Positions 1-6,706 of a stretch of 11,481 nucleotides of DNA are shown here, one piece after another. This stretch comes from Verrucomicrobiales bacterium (GTDB lineage Bacteria > Verrucomicrobiota > Verrucomicrobiia > Verrucomicrobiales > DEV007): positions 1 through 11,481 of the forward strand of contig JALRFZ010000483.1 of the NCBI GenBank assembly GCA_023253615.1, in the 5' to 3' direction. The position numbers and the translations under genes are program-made. Under the pieces are notes generated by a model. That model was given only the letters and a program-made list of their open reading frames with translations. It was not told the DNA's origin and did no database searches. Within the stretch, counting starts at the first letter, position 1, and each line of letters opens with the position of its first letter.

Positions 1-357
1 GAGCGCGACCCATTTTTCCAGAGCCTCGACTTGCTGGCTCGTCAGCGCCTTTTTCGGCGGCATCACGAAGTCGGGATTGCTGCGGCGCACCGCGTGGATG
101 ATCGGGGAAAGGTCGGGATTCTTGTCGACGACGGCGGGTCCGTTGTCGCCGCCCTTCACGATGAAGTCGCGGTGATCGAGGCGCAGGCCGCCCTTCACTT
201 CCTCGGCGCTGTGGCACTTGTAGCACTCGTTCGCGAGGAGGGGGCGGATCTCCATCTCGAAGAAACGGAGCGCTTCCTTGTCGTCGGCGGCGTGGGTGCC
301 GAGACTCAACAGGGTCAGGCCGAGGACCAAAGAGGGTTTTGTCAGGGTGACGGTCAT
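1..357 (-). CDS. PSCyt1 planctomycete-type cytochrome c protein, N-terminal part (cut by window edge)
   Basis: The minus-strand frame is open from the ATG at 355-357 to the window edge and gives 119 residues. The first ~23 residues form a signal peptide (basic start, Leu-rich core, ending around THA), so the protein is exported. A heme-binding CxxCH motif (CYKCH) lies at residues 45-49, followed by the typical GGLRLD, a GG(D/N) loop near residue 70, and a VMPPK segment near 99-102 whose Met is a plausible axial ligand. This is the PSCyt1 (PF07635) layout. In the family this domain usually heads a long DUF1549/DUF1553 protein, so about 85% of the gene is probably outside the window; that is inference. 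Its ATG overlaps the TGA of the FecR-like gene by four bases (ATGA), so it is the third gene of the sigma operon and probably translationally coupled. Confidence 0.9.
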   Translation of the reverse strand, partial: MTVTLTKPSLVLGLTLLSLGTHAADDKEALRFFEMEIRPLLANECYKCHSAEEVKGGLRLDHRDFIVKGGDNGPAVVDKNPDLSPIIHAVRRSNPDFVMPPKKALTSQQVEALEKWVAL

Positions 358-1739
358 GGATGATCAGCGGTTTGGAGCCAAAGGGTCGGGGCGGGGGAGG
401 CGGGGTGTTCTTTCGAGGCGAAGGCGTGGACGAGCCCCTGTTGGTCGCTCTCGCCGGTCTCGCGCACGATGATGAGGGAAACGATCTCATCCGGATGGGA
501 ACGGAGAAAGTCCACGAATGCGTCCGGGCCCACCTCGATGAGGCGGTTCGGCGAGCCTTTGCGGATCTCGAATTCCGCGAGCCGGGTCGCGGTCTCCGCG
601 GAGAGCGGTTCGCCGACCAGAGGGCCACCCGTTTTCCAGGTGAGGTCGTTTTCGCTCCAGGCCGCGGCGACGGGGTCAAGAATGCCGTAAACGGCGAATC
701 GTGAATCGGGCACGAGCGAGGAGAAACCGAGGCCGCTCGGCTCGATCTTCAGGGCGAGCTTCGCCGAGCGCAGCGAGGCGCGGTCGATCCCGGCGAGGTC
801 GAAGGAGAGCAGCGCGCGCCGTTCGTTGTTCGGAGCGAGATCGGTGTGCTTCACCATCAGCAAGGGATGGGCTCCCGTGGGACCGTGGGCATCGCCACGC
901 CTCACAAATGCATCGCGCCCGCGTCCGGTCGCGGTGGTCACGGCCACCCAACCGGGGCCGGGGGAGGTGGCGGGGGCCTCGACGCGGCGCACTTCCTGAT
1001 CGGTCTGCTCGGGCGTGGCTCCGGCTTTGCTGACGAGGGATTTTCCGGCGAAAACGTGTTTCGCCTCGGGCAGGCCTTCGCCTTTCACTTTCACCTCTCC
1101 CTCGAAAACGAAGACATTCGAATCGCCCAGCGGGGTGGTCGTGACGCCGAATTTCGTGCCCAGGTCGATCACTTCCATCTTCGCCGTGTCGATCGTGAAG
1201 CCGTGCGCCGAATCGGGCACATCGGCGACGACGGAACCCTCGATGAGGCGGCAGCGCATCGCCGACTCGACCTCGAGCACGCTCGGTGCTTCGAGGGTGA
1301 CGGTGGCTCCGCTGTTGAAGCGGATCGTGGCCATGCCTTCGGTGAGGGCGAGGGTGCCGGCGCTGAGACCGGCTCCTTCCATGGTGGGCAGGTCCGAGCC
1401 GGCCCAGCGGCAATTCTCCGCTTCGATCAAGGTCGCGACGACGGGGGCGGGACGGCTTTGATAGAACAGCACGAGGCTGCCGGCGAAGAGCGCCACCGCC
1501 GCCGCGGCGGCGATCCAGGCGGCGGGGCGGAAAACGGTCGCGGGTTTCACCCATTGTGGCTCCTCGAGGAGGGCGGGCAGGGAGGCGCTCTCCGACTCTA
1601 GCAGGGCGTGGAGCCAGCGCTTTTCCACATACTCGCGGCGCAGATCGGGATCGTCGATCACGGCCTGCTGGAGCTCGGTCCATTCCGCTTCGGAGAGTTG
1701 ACCGTCGAGGGAGCGGTCGATGTGATCGTGAAAGTTCAT
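354..1739 (-). CDS. FecR-domain membrane regulator (anti-sigma-like) with C-terminal DNRLRE/CBM96-like domain
   Basis: The protein has 461 residues. Residues 1-60 are a soluble N-terminal segment with a DGQLSEAEW helix and a D-P-x-L-R-x-x-Y motif, as seen in the cytoplasmic part of PVC FecR-like proteins. A single membrane helix covers about 73-93 (Ala/Val/Leu rich). A FecR-type domain covers about 110-235, with the pattern A-x-I-R-F-x-S-G-A, an LIEGSV turn, F-x-I-x-T and D-L-G-T-K-F-G-V. Residues ~253-457 resemble the DNRLRE/CBM96 fold: D-A-F-V near the start, then LLSFDLAGI, then a W-S-E-N-D-L-T-W segment. The topology predicts a cytoplasmic sigma-binding end and an extracytoplasmic sensor. 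It starts in a four-base ATGA overlap with the sigma gene and ends in another with the cytochrome gene. Anti-sigma function is inferred from family and context; activating FecR roles also exist. Confidence 0.88.
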   Translation of the reverse strand: MNFHDHIDRSLDGQLSEAEWTELQQAVIDDPDLRREYVEKRWLHALLESESASLPALLEEPQWVKPATVFRPAAWIAAAAAVALFAGSLVLFYQSRPAPVVATLIEAENCRWAGSDLPTMEGAGLSAGTLALTEGMATIRFNSGATVTLEAPSVLEVESAMRCRLIEGSVVADVPDSAHGFTIDTAKMEVIDLGTKFGVTTTPLGDSNVFVFEGEVKVKGEGLPEAKHVFAGKSLVSKAGATPEQTDQEVRRVEAPATSPGPGWVAVTTATGRGRDAFVRRGDAHGPTGAHPLLMVKHTDLAPNNERRALLSFDLAGIDRASLRSAKLALKIEPSGLGFSSLVPDSRFAVYGILDPVAAAWSENDLTWKTGGPLVGEPLSAETATRLAEFEIRKGSPNRLIEVGPDAFVDFLRSHPDEIVSLIIVRETGESDQQGLVHAFASKEHPASPAPTLWLQTADHP

Positions 1740-2290
1740 GCGGCGGAGGAGTCGAGACGAGATTTCACGCAGTCGTTGAGGGCCGCGCGGATGCGGCTGA
1801 GCAGTTTGTAGACCCCGGCTTCGGTGCGGTCCGTCTCGCGGGCGATCGCGGCGATGTCATGGTCTTCGTAATAACGCAACAGCACGAGGCGGCGCTGGTT
1901 TTCGGGCAGTCGCTTGAGGCATTCGTGCAGGGCCTCGGAGCGGTCGGCGAGGGAGTCGGAGACGCGGTCGATCTCGGCGGCGACGGCTTCGAGAAAGGCG
2001 GGCTCGGCCGAGTAGAGCGGCTTGCGTTTCGCTCCGCGGCGGTGGTTGAGGATCTGGTGGAAGGCGATCTTGCGCGCCCACGCGAGGAAGTGGGTGCCGG
2101 GCTCGAATCCCGCGAATTGCTTCCACATCGTCAGCTTGCAGCTTTGGAGGATGTCCTCGGCATCGAGCCGGTCGGGCACGAGGGCGTGAACGTAAGCGGC
2201 GAGGGCGCGCTCGTGTTCATTCAGCAGCACGAGATACTGCTCGGCCGGATCGGTCGCTGGCACCGGGGGGATGTGGGGGGAATCCTCCAT
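1736..2290 (-). CDS. ECF-type RNA polymerase sigma factor (Rhodopirellula/Verrucomicrobium type)
   Basis: The protein has 184 residues, the normal ECF length. Region 2 lies at about 27-87, with the DAEDILQ core-binding motif at 43-49 and a W-A-R-K-I-A-F-H-Q-I-L segment for promoter melting. Region 4 lies at about 121-172 and contains RLPENQRRLVLLRYYE followed by a helix-turn-helix (DIAAIARETDRTEAGVYKLLSRIR). There is no region 1.1 or 3, and no C-terminal extension. It directs RNA polymerase to a small promoter set. It is the first gene of the operon; its TGA overlaps the ATG of the FecR-like gene. No strong Shine-Dalgarno precedes the ATG at 2288-2290. Autoregulation from the upstream spacer is likely for the family but not shown. 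The closest familiar grouping is the TIGR02989-like Rhodopirellula/Verrucomicrobium family. Confidence 0.93.
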   Translation of the reverse strand: MEDSPHIPPVPATDPAEQYLVLLNEHERALAAYVHALVPDRLDAEDILQSCKLTMWKQFAGFEPGTHFLAWARKIAFHQILNHRRGAKRKPLYSAEPAFLEAVAAEIDRVSDSLADRSEALHECLKRLPENQRRLVLLRYYEDHDIAAIARETDRTEAGVYKLLSRIRAALNDCVKSRLDSSAA

Positions 2291-2667
2291 GTCTTCTGGC
2301 CGAAGGTCCGGTTGATGACATTTTTGGACAAGAATTTTTCACTCGTCCGTTCTTTCCTGCGTGGAAATCGTTCACTCTTCCGGCCAAATCGGGCGAATCT
2401 TGTCACTGGTAGCCCGGAACGCCCCTTGCCTCCACCCGGACCTCAACCGATCCCGGGCCTTCGGTGGGAAGGAAGCCGAGAGGATGAAAAAGGGAATTCC
2501 TGGCATTCGCTCTCGGGCGTGCGCCACGTGTCGCCCTCGCGTCGCGTGCCGCAGATCCCGCTGAACGGGCGTTGGGCGAGAGCGGAGCGGCAAAGGTGGG
2601 GCACTGAAACCCGTTCCGGAGACGCTTCATCTTTCTGAACCTGGTCGTTGAAGGGGGATCCGAAGGA
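2291..2667. promoter_or_regulatory. 377-base gene-free region upstream of the sigma operon
   Basis: This spacer separates the start of the ECF sigma gene from the end of the NHL-propeller gene; both are on the minus strand. The part nearest the sigma gene (about 2311-2345) is AT-richer than its surroundings and is the best place for the operon promoter. Minus-strand AATTCTTGTC (2336-2327) lies 36 bases before the sigma ATG and could hold a -35-like TTGTCC, but no clear -10 box follows. The rest is GC-rich. The open frames crossing it in several phases read as low-complexity Arg/Pro-rich shadows, and I see no gene. Downstream of the NHL stop there is only a weak 5-bp hairpin (GATCC/GGATC, 2657-2669), so no convincing terminator. 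Confidence 0.4.
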
Positions 2668-3870
2668 TCAACGTCTCGTGATGCGGTAGCGCAGAGGCGC
2701 GGAATTCCCTCCGGGTCCCGTCGCGGTGAATGACACCATGTTGACCCCGGGCTTGAGACGCACGGGCACTCCCCAGCGGTCCACGTTCGCGATCGGTTTC
2801 GGAGCACCTTTGCCGACCTTCACGGAAAGGGCAGTGGCGTTGGCCGTGGTGCCCTTCAGGACGGTCCGGGCGGATACGGTCTTGAAACGCGTCCTGCCGA
2901 TGGCATTCAGCGTGGGCACCGGATCGACGACGCGCCAGCGCGACACGCGTTCATTTCCGCGATCGATGATGTAAAGGGTGTTCCCGGGTCCAATCGCGAT
3001 GCCGATTGGGAAACTGAACTGTGACACGCCGCTGCCTGCGGATCCGAAGGCGAAGTCAAAGGATCCATCGGCACGGAGTCGCTGAATACGATTATTCGCC
3101 TGATCGGCGATGTAGATCCTCCCGAAGGAATCGATCGCAAGACCGGCGGGGGAGTTCAGATTTCCGGGTTCCGAACCCAATGCACCGAACTCCGTCTCAA
3201 ATCCACCCGATGCGTTGAATCGCTGCACCCGGTGATTGTCCTGGTCTGCCACAAAAACCTGCCCGGTCTGCGGGTGAACCGCAAGTCCGAGAGGCGTCAG
3301 GAACTGCCCGGGCCCGCTGCCGCCCGTCCCCCACAGCCCGATGAAATCCCCGTCCCGCCCGAATCGCTGAATGCGACTGTTCGAGGTATCGGCCACATAA
3401 AGGTCACCGGTGCGATCGTTCAGCGCCATTCCGAAGGGGAGGCTGAACTGACCAGGGCTGCTCCCGCTTGAGCCGAATTTTGATTCAAAGGTTCCGAAAC
3501 GGTTGAATCGCTGCACCCGCCTCCCGAACTGTTCCAGCACATAGACTTTGCCTGTCGAAGGACTGAACGCGATTCCCGCCGGCCGGTTCATCTGTCCGTC
3601 CGCCGTTCCGCTGCTTCCCCACTTGAAAAGAAAGCTTCCGTCGAGATCGAAAGCCTGTACCCGGTGATTCGTCTGGTCGGTGACATAGACAACCCCGTTG
3701 GCTGAATCGATGGCAACGGCGAGGATATCGGAGAACTCACCGTCACCACTGCCGCCGGCTCCAAAAGTCCCGAGCGGTATCGCCGTCTGAGCATGAATCG
3801 AACCGGGCCCGGGTGACAAAATGAAGTGCAGAACGAGCGAGAAAAACAGAAAGCTCAGCCTCTTTTTCAT
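2668..3870 (-). CDS. Secreted six-bladed NHL-repeat propeller with C-terminal Ig-like domain
   Basis: The protein has 400 residues. A signal peptide covers 1-28 (MKKR start, Phe/Leu core, cleavage likely after HAQ). Six NHL repeats of about 46-47 residues follow from ~36 to ~312. Each has a G-x-G-x-F/P-G-Q-F turn, a P-x-G-(I/L/M)-A strand, a (V/I)-Y-(V/I)-A-D strand and an N-x-R-(V/I)-Q-R-F strand. Six copies are enough for a closed beta-propeller. Residues ~320-400 form a compact beta domain with a V-L-K-G-T strand, R-W-G-V and L-K-P-G-x-N, which recurs in the broken gene at 3920-4479. There are no catalytic residues to assign; NHL propellers usually bind proteins, peptides or other ligands, so an extracytoplasmic binding role is the most that can be said. 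The start is fixed by the signal peptide. The gene stands alone, divergent from the pseudogene. Confidence 0.9.
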   Translation of the reverse strand: MKKRLSFLFFSLVLHFILSPGPGSIHAQTAIPLGTFGAGGSGDGEFSDILAVAIDSANGVVYVTDQTNHRVQAFDLDGSFLFKWGSSGTADGQMNRPAGIAFSPSTGKVYVLEQFGRRVQRFNRFGTFESKFGSSGSSPGQFSLPFGMALNDRTGDLYVADTSNSRIQRFGRDGDFIGLWGTGGSGPGQFLTPLGLAVHPQTGQVFVADQDNHRVQRFNASGGFETEFGALGSEPGNLNSPAGLAIDSFGRIYIADQANNRIQRLRADGSFDFAFGSAGSGVSQFSFPIGIAIGPGNTLYIIDRGNERVSRWRVVDPVPTLNAIGRTRFKTVSARTVLKGTTANATALSVKVGKGAPKPIANVDRWGVPVRLKPGVNMVSFTATGPGGNSAPLRYRITRR

Positions 3871-3919
3871 GCCGACATCATAGCCGACCTGCGGGTGCCA
3901 TCAATCTTATTCGGGGTCA

Positions 3920-4479
3920 GCTCAGGCAGGATCCCCCGACATCACAAGCGTGCTTTCCGCCTCCGCCAGCATGACTCGGCTCGAGGACATGGCATGTCCG
4001 CGTGTTCCTCACCCGCACCAACAGCATTGCCAATCTCAATCCGGCGACCGGCAACGTCGATTCCTCTGCGGTGATCGGAGGTGCGACGACCGATGTGGAC
4101 AATTTCCTCATGCGCCGCGGAGACGGGGTCATGTTCACCGGAAAGCGCAATGGAAAGGCGGCGCCGACGCAGCTCTTCCAGATCCATCCCGCTCGCGCTC
4201 ACCGCGATGACCTTTGACGTCGCTCCGACTCCGGTCTTCAAGGTGTCGGGACCCAAAACCATCCGCACCACGAGGACCTCCCACACCCTGAAGGGGACCT
4301 ACACGTCCACCGTACCTGCCACGATCGGTTCGAAGTCGGCTTCGATCGTGACGAACAATGGCGCCTGGAAACTGAAGCTCTCGAAGCTGAAGCCGGGGAC
4401 GAACCAGGTGAAGCTGGTCTGCGAAGACGCCGCGGGACAGAAAAAGTCGCAGACCGTCCGGATCCTGGTCGGAAACTAA
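3920..4479 (+). pseudogene. Frameshifted remnant of a secreted protein with the same C-terminal Ig-like domain as the NHL gene
   Basis: Protein-like text is spread over three frames. Frame 2 (from about 3920) reads SPDITSVLSASASMTRLEDM. Near 3995-4005 sense switches to frame 0, which reads FLTRTNSIANLNPATGNVD and continues to LFQIHP. Near 4183-4200 it switches to frame 1, which reads ALTAMTFDVAPTPVFKV and runs on to the TAA at 4477-4479. The last ~80 residues (T-L-K-G-T, W-K-L-K-L, L-K-P-G-T-N-Q-V, R-I) match the C-terminal domain of the NHL protein in order and spacing. The middle part (N-L-N-P-A-T-G, M-F-T-G-K) looks like a propeller-type or DUF4394-like repeat, but I cannot name it. No signal peptide or credible start remains. 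At least two indels are needed to restore one frame. The last ~90 codons could still be expressed as a small protein, but I think this is unlikely. Confidence 0.7.
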
Positions 4480-4491
4480 CCCGTCGCCGCG

Positions 4492-4529
4492 TCCTCAATT
4501 CTTGTCGTGGGCGTGACAAGAATTGAGGA
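4492..4529 (+). terminator. Perfect 15-bp inverted repeat with 8-base loop, terminator-like
   Basis: The arms TCCTCAATTCTTGTC (4492-4506) and GACAAGAATTGAGGA (4515-4529) are exact reverse complements around the loop GTGGGCGT. The repeat begins 12 bases after the TAA of the broken gene and lies 74 bases before the FAD oxidoreductase ATG. The strong stem directly after a stop codon suggests a transcription terminator or mRNA-end structure. No T-run follows on either strand, so a standard intrinsic terminator is not proven. An operator controlling the oxidoreductase/epimerase pair is the main alternative. Confidence 0.55.
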
Positions 4530-4603
4530 GCAGATCTGGATCCGCGCGTGCGCGCCAGTGGAATTTGCTCGGCATTCCGGGGCGGTCGGCGCAAAGTATC
4601 GAC

Positions 4604-6706
4604 ATGAATCGTCTCACCCTTTTCGCCTTGGTCTCGATCACGCTCTTTCCCGGGCTGCCGGTGGCGGAGGAAAAGACTCCCGCCAAAGCCGATCTCGTGA
4701 TCTACGGCGGCACCAGCGCCGGTGTCGCGGCCGCGCTCCAGGCGGGCCGCATGGGGCGGACGGTGATCGTGATCGAGCCGACCGACCATCTCGGCGGATT
4801 GACGACGAACGGTCTCGGCGCGACCGATTCCGGGCGCAAGGAAACGATCGGCGGGATCAGCCGCGAGTTCTACCGCCGCCTCCAGGATCACTACCGGGAT
4901 CCCGCGGCCTGGCCCTTGCAGGATCCCGGTGAGCCGCAGGGCAAGGGCGGGGGACCGATCTTCAACCCCGGGGCCGACGCGATGTGGGTCTTCGAGCCGA
5001 AGGTGGCGCAGGCGGTGATGGATGCGATGGCGGCCGAAAGCGGTGCGAAGATCTTTTTCAAGGAGCGGCTCGACCGGGCCGCGGGGGTGGAGAAGCAGGG
5101 CGGGCGTCTCACCGCGATCACGATGGAGTCGGGCAAACGTTTTGAAGGGGCGATGTTCCTCGATGCCACCTATGAGGGCGACCTCCTCGCCGCGGCGGGG
5201 GTTTCGTTCCATGTCGGTCGCGAGGCGAATTCGGTCTATGGCGAGATGCTCAACGGCGTGCAGAAATCGCAGATGAAGGGGCACCTTTTCACCAAGCCCG
5301 TCGATCCCTACCTCGTGCCGGGCGATCCTGCGAGCGGATTGGTCGCCCGCGTCTCGGCCGACCCGCCGGGAGAAGACGGCGAGGGAGACCGCCGCATCCA
5401 GGCCTTCAACTTCCGCATGTGCATGAGCAACGACCCGCGGAACCGCGTGCCTTTTCCCAAGCCCGAAGGATACGACGAAACGCAATACGAGCTGCTCTTC
5501 CGCAATTTCGAGGCCGGCGACCTGCGCCTGCCGTGGAGCCCGGGGATGATGCCGAACCACAAGACCGACACGAACAACTACGGCGCCTTTTCGACGGACA
5601 ACATCGGGATGAACCACTCCTATGCCGAGGCCTCGCACGAGGAGCGCGAAGGCATCGTGCGGGAGCACGAGGTCTACCAGAAGGGCCTGATGTGGACGCT
5701 CGCGAACCACCCCCGCGTGCCCGCGGTGATCCGCGAGGCGATGGCGCCCTGGGGACTGGCGGCCGATGAATTTGTCGGAAACGGAAACTGGCCCCGGCAA
5801 ATCTATGTCCGCGAGGCGAGGCGGATGGTCTCGGACTACGTCGTGACGGAATTGGATTGTCGTCGTGTCAGGGTGGCGGAGGATTCGGTGGGGCTGGGCA
5901 GCTACAACATGGATTCGCACAACGTGCAGCGCTACGTCACCGCCGACGGCACGGTGCAGAACGAGGGCGACGTGCAGGTCTCGCCGGGTGGTCCCTACGT
6001 TGTCGCGTATCGGTCGATCGTGCCGGAGAAGGGGGAGGCGGAGAATCTCCTCGTGCCGGTGTGTGTCTCGAGCTCGCACATCGCCTTCGGGTCGATCCGG
6101 ATGGAGCCGGTCTTCATGATCCTCGGGCAGTCGGCCGCGACGGCCGCGGTGATGGCCTTGGAAAAGGGGATCGCGGTGCAGGATCTTCCCTACGCGGAGC
6201 TGCGGACGCGGCTCCTCGCCGACGGCCAGGTGCTCGATCTGCCGGAGGATGCCGCGCCGCGCGAGCATCTCACCGCGGCCTCTTTGCCCGGGATCGTCGT
6301 CGATGACAACGCCGCCCGCGCCGAGGGCGAGTGGGTCTCGTCGACCTCGGCGGCGAGGTTCATCGAGACGGGCTACCGGCATGATGCCTTTGGCGCGAGC
6401 CTCGTGCCCGAGGAGAAATGGCTCGTCTTTCCCGTGGAGCTGCCCGAGGCGGGTCGCTACGAGGTGCGCCTCGCCTTTCCCGCCCATCCGAACCGGTCGA
6501 GCCGGACGAAGGTCGCGATGGTGACGGCGGAGGGAGAAAAAACCGTCACCCTGGATCAGCGCAAAAAATCGGATGAGGAGAACGGCTTCGTCTCGCTGGG
6601 GGTGCATGCCTTCGAGGCCGGGGGCTGCGAGGTGATCGTCAACAACGCCGGTGCCGACGGTTATGTCGTCGCGGATGCGGTCCAATTCCTGCTACAAGAG
6701 CCATGA
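4604..6706 (+). CDS. Secreted FAD-dependent oxidoreductase with golvesin/xanthan-lyase-like C-terminal domain
   Basis: The protein has 700 residues from the ATG at 4604, chosen because it opens a signal peptide (MNRLTLFALVSITLFPGLPVAEE). A longer in-frame start at 4523 would lie inside the inverted repeat and bury the signal. A Rossmann FAD-binding site begins at ~31 (LVIYGGTSAG, residues 31-40), with Glu58 as the likely ribose ligand, followed by DHLGGLTTNGLGATDSG. The body to about 550 fits the FAD_oxidored family (PF12831), including ATYEGDLL near 168-175 and the FAD-closing G-Q-S-A-A-T-A near 528-534. Residues ~562-697 form a beta-sandwich like the golvesin C-terminal or xanthan lyase tail (VVDD-N start, W-V-S-S, V-x-V-N-N, Y-V-V-A-D-A-V-Q). 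The substrate is unknown; a carbohydrate or glycoside outside the cytoplasm is plausible. Its TGA overlaps the ATG of the epimerase-like gene. Confidence 0.9.
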   Translation: MNRLTLFALVSITLFPGLPVAEEKTPAKADLVIYGGTSAGVAAALQAGRMGRTVIVIEPTDHLGGLTTNGLGATDSGRKETIGGISREFYRRLQDHYRDPAAWPLQDPGEPQGKGGGPIFNPGADAMWVFEPKVAQAVMDAMAAESGAKIFFKERLDRAAGVEKQGGRLTAITMESGKRFEGAMFLDATYEGDLLAAAGVSFHVGREANSVYGEMLNGVQKSQMKGHLFTKPVDPYLVPGDPASGLVARVSADPPGEDGEGDRRIQAFNFRMCMSNDPRNRVPFPKPEGYDETQYELLFRNFEAGDLRLPWSPGMMPNHKTDTNNYGAFSTDNIGMNHSYAEASHEEREGIVREHEVYQKGLMWTLANHPRVPAVIREAMAPWGLAADEFVGNGNWPRQIYVREARRMVSDYVVTELDCRRVRVAEDSVGLGSYNMDSHNVQRYVTADGTVQNEGDVQVSPGGPYVVAYRSIVPEKGEAENLLVPVCVSSSHIAFGSIRMEPVFMILGQSAATAAVMALEKGIAVQDLPYAELRTRLLADGQVLDLPEDAAPREHLTAASLPGIVVDDNAARAEGEWVSSTSAARFIETGYRHDAFGASLVPEEKWLVFPVELPEAGRYEVRLAFPAHPNRSSRTKVAMVTAEGEKTVTLDQRKKSDEENGFVSLGVHAFEAGGCEVIVNNAGADGYVVADAVQFLLQEP

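Noticed and set aside
2657..2669. Hairpin GATCC-GAA-GGATC at the NHL stop codon as a terminator
   Set aside because: Only five base pairs, three-base loop, overlaps the stop codon, and no T-run follows on the minus strand.
2403..2807. A 134-codon minus-strand frame crossing the gene-free region and overlapping the end of the NHL gene
   Set aside because: Low-complexity Arg/Ser/Pro composition, large overlap with the well-supported NHL gene, no start context.
4238..6685. An 815-codon open frame on the minus strand opposite the FAD oxidoreductase
   Set aside because: It reads as Arg/His/Gly-rich sequence with no domain motifs and mirrors the coding strand; long antisense frames are expected in GC-rich genes.
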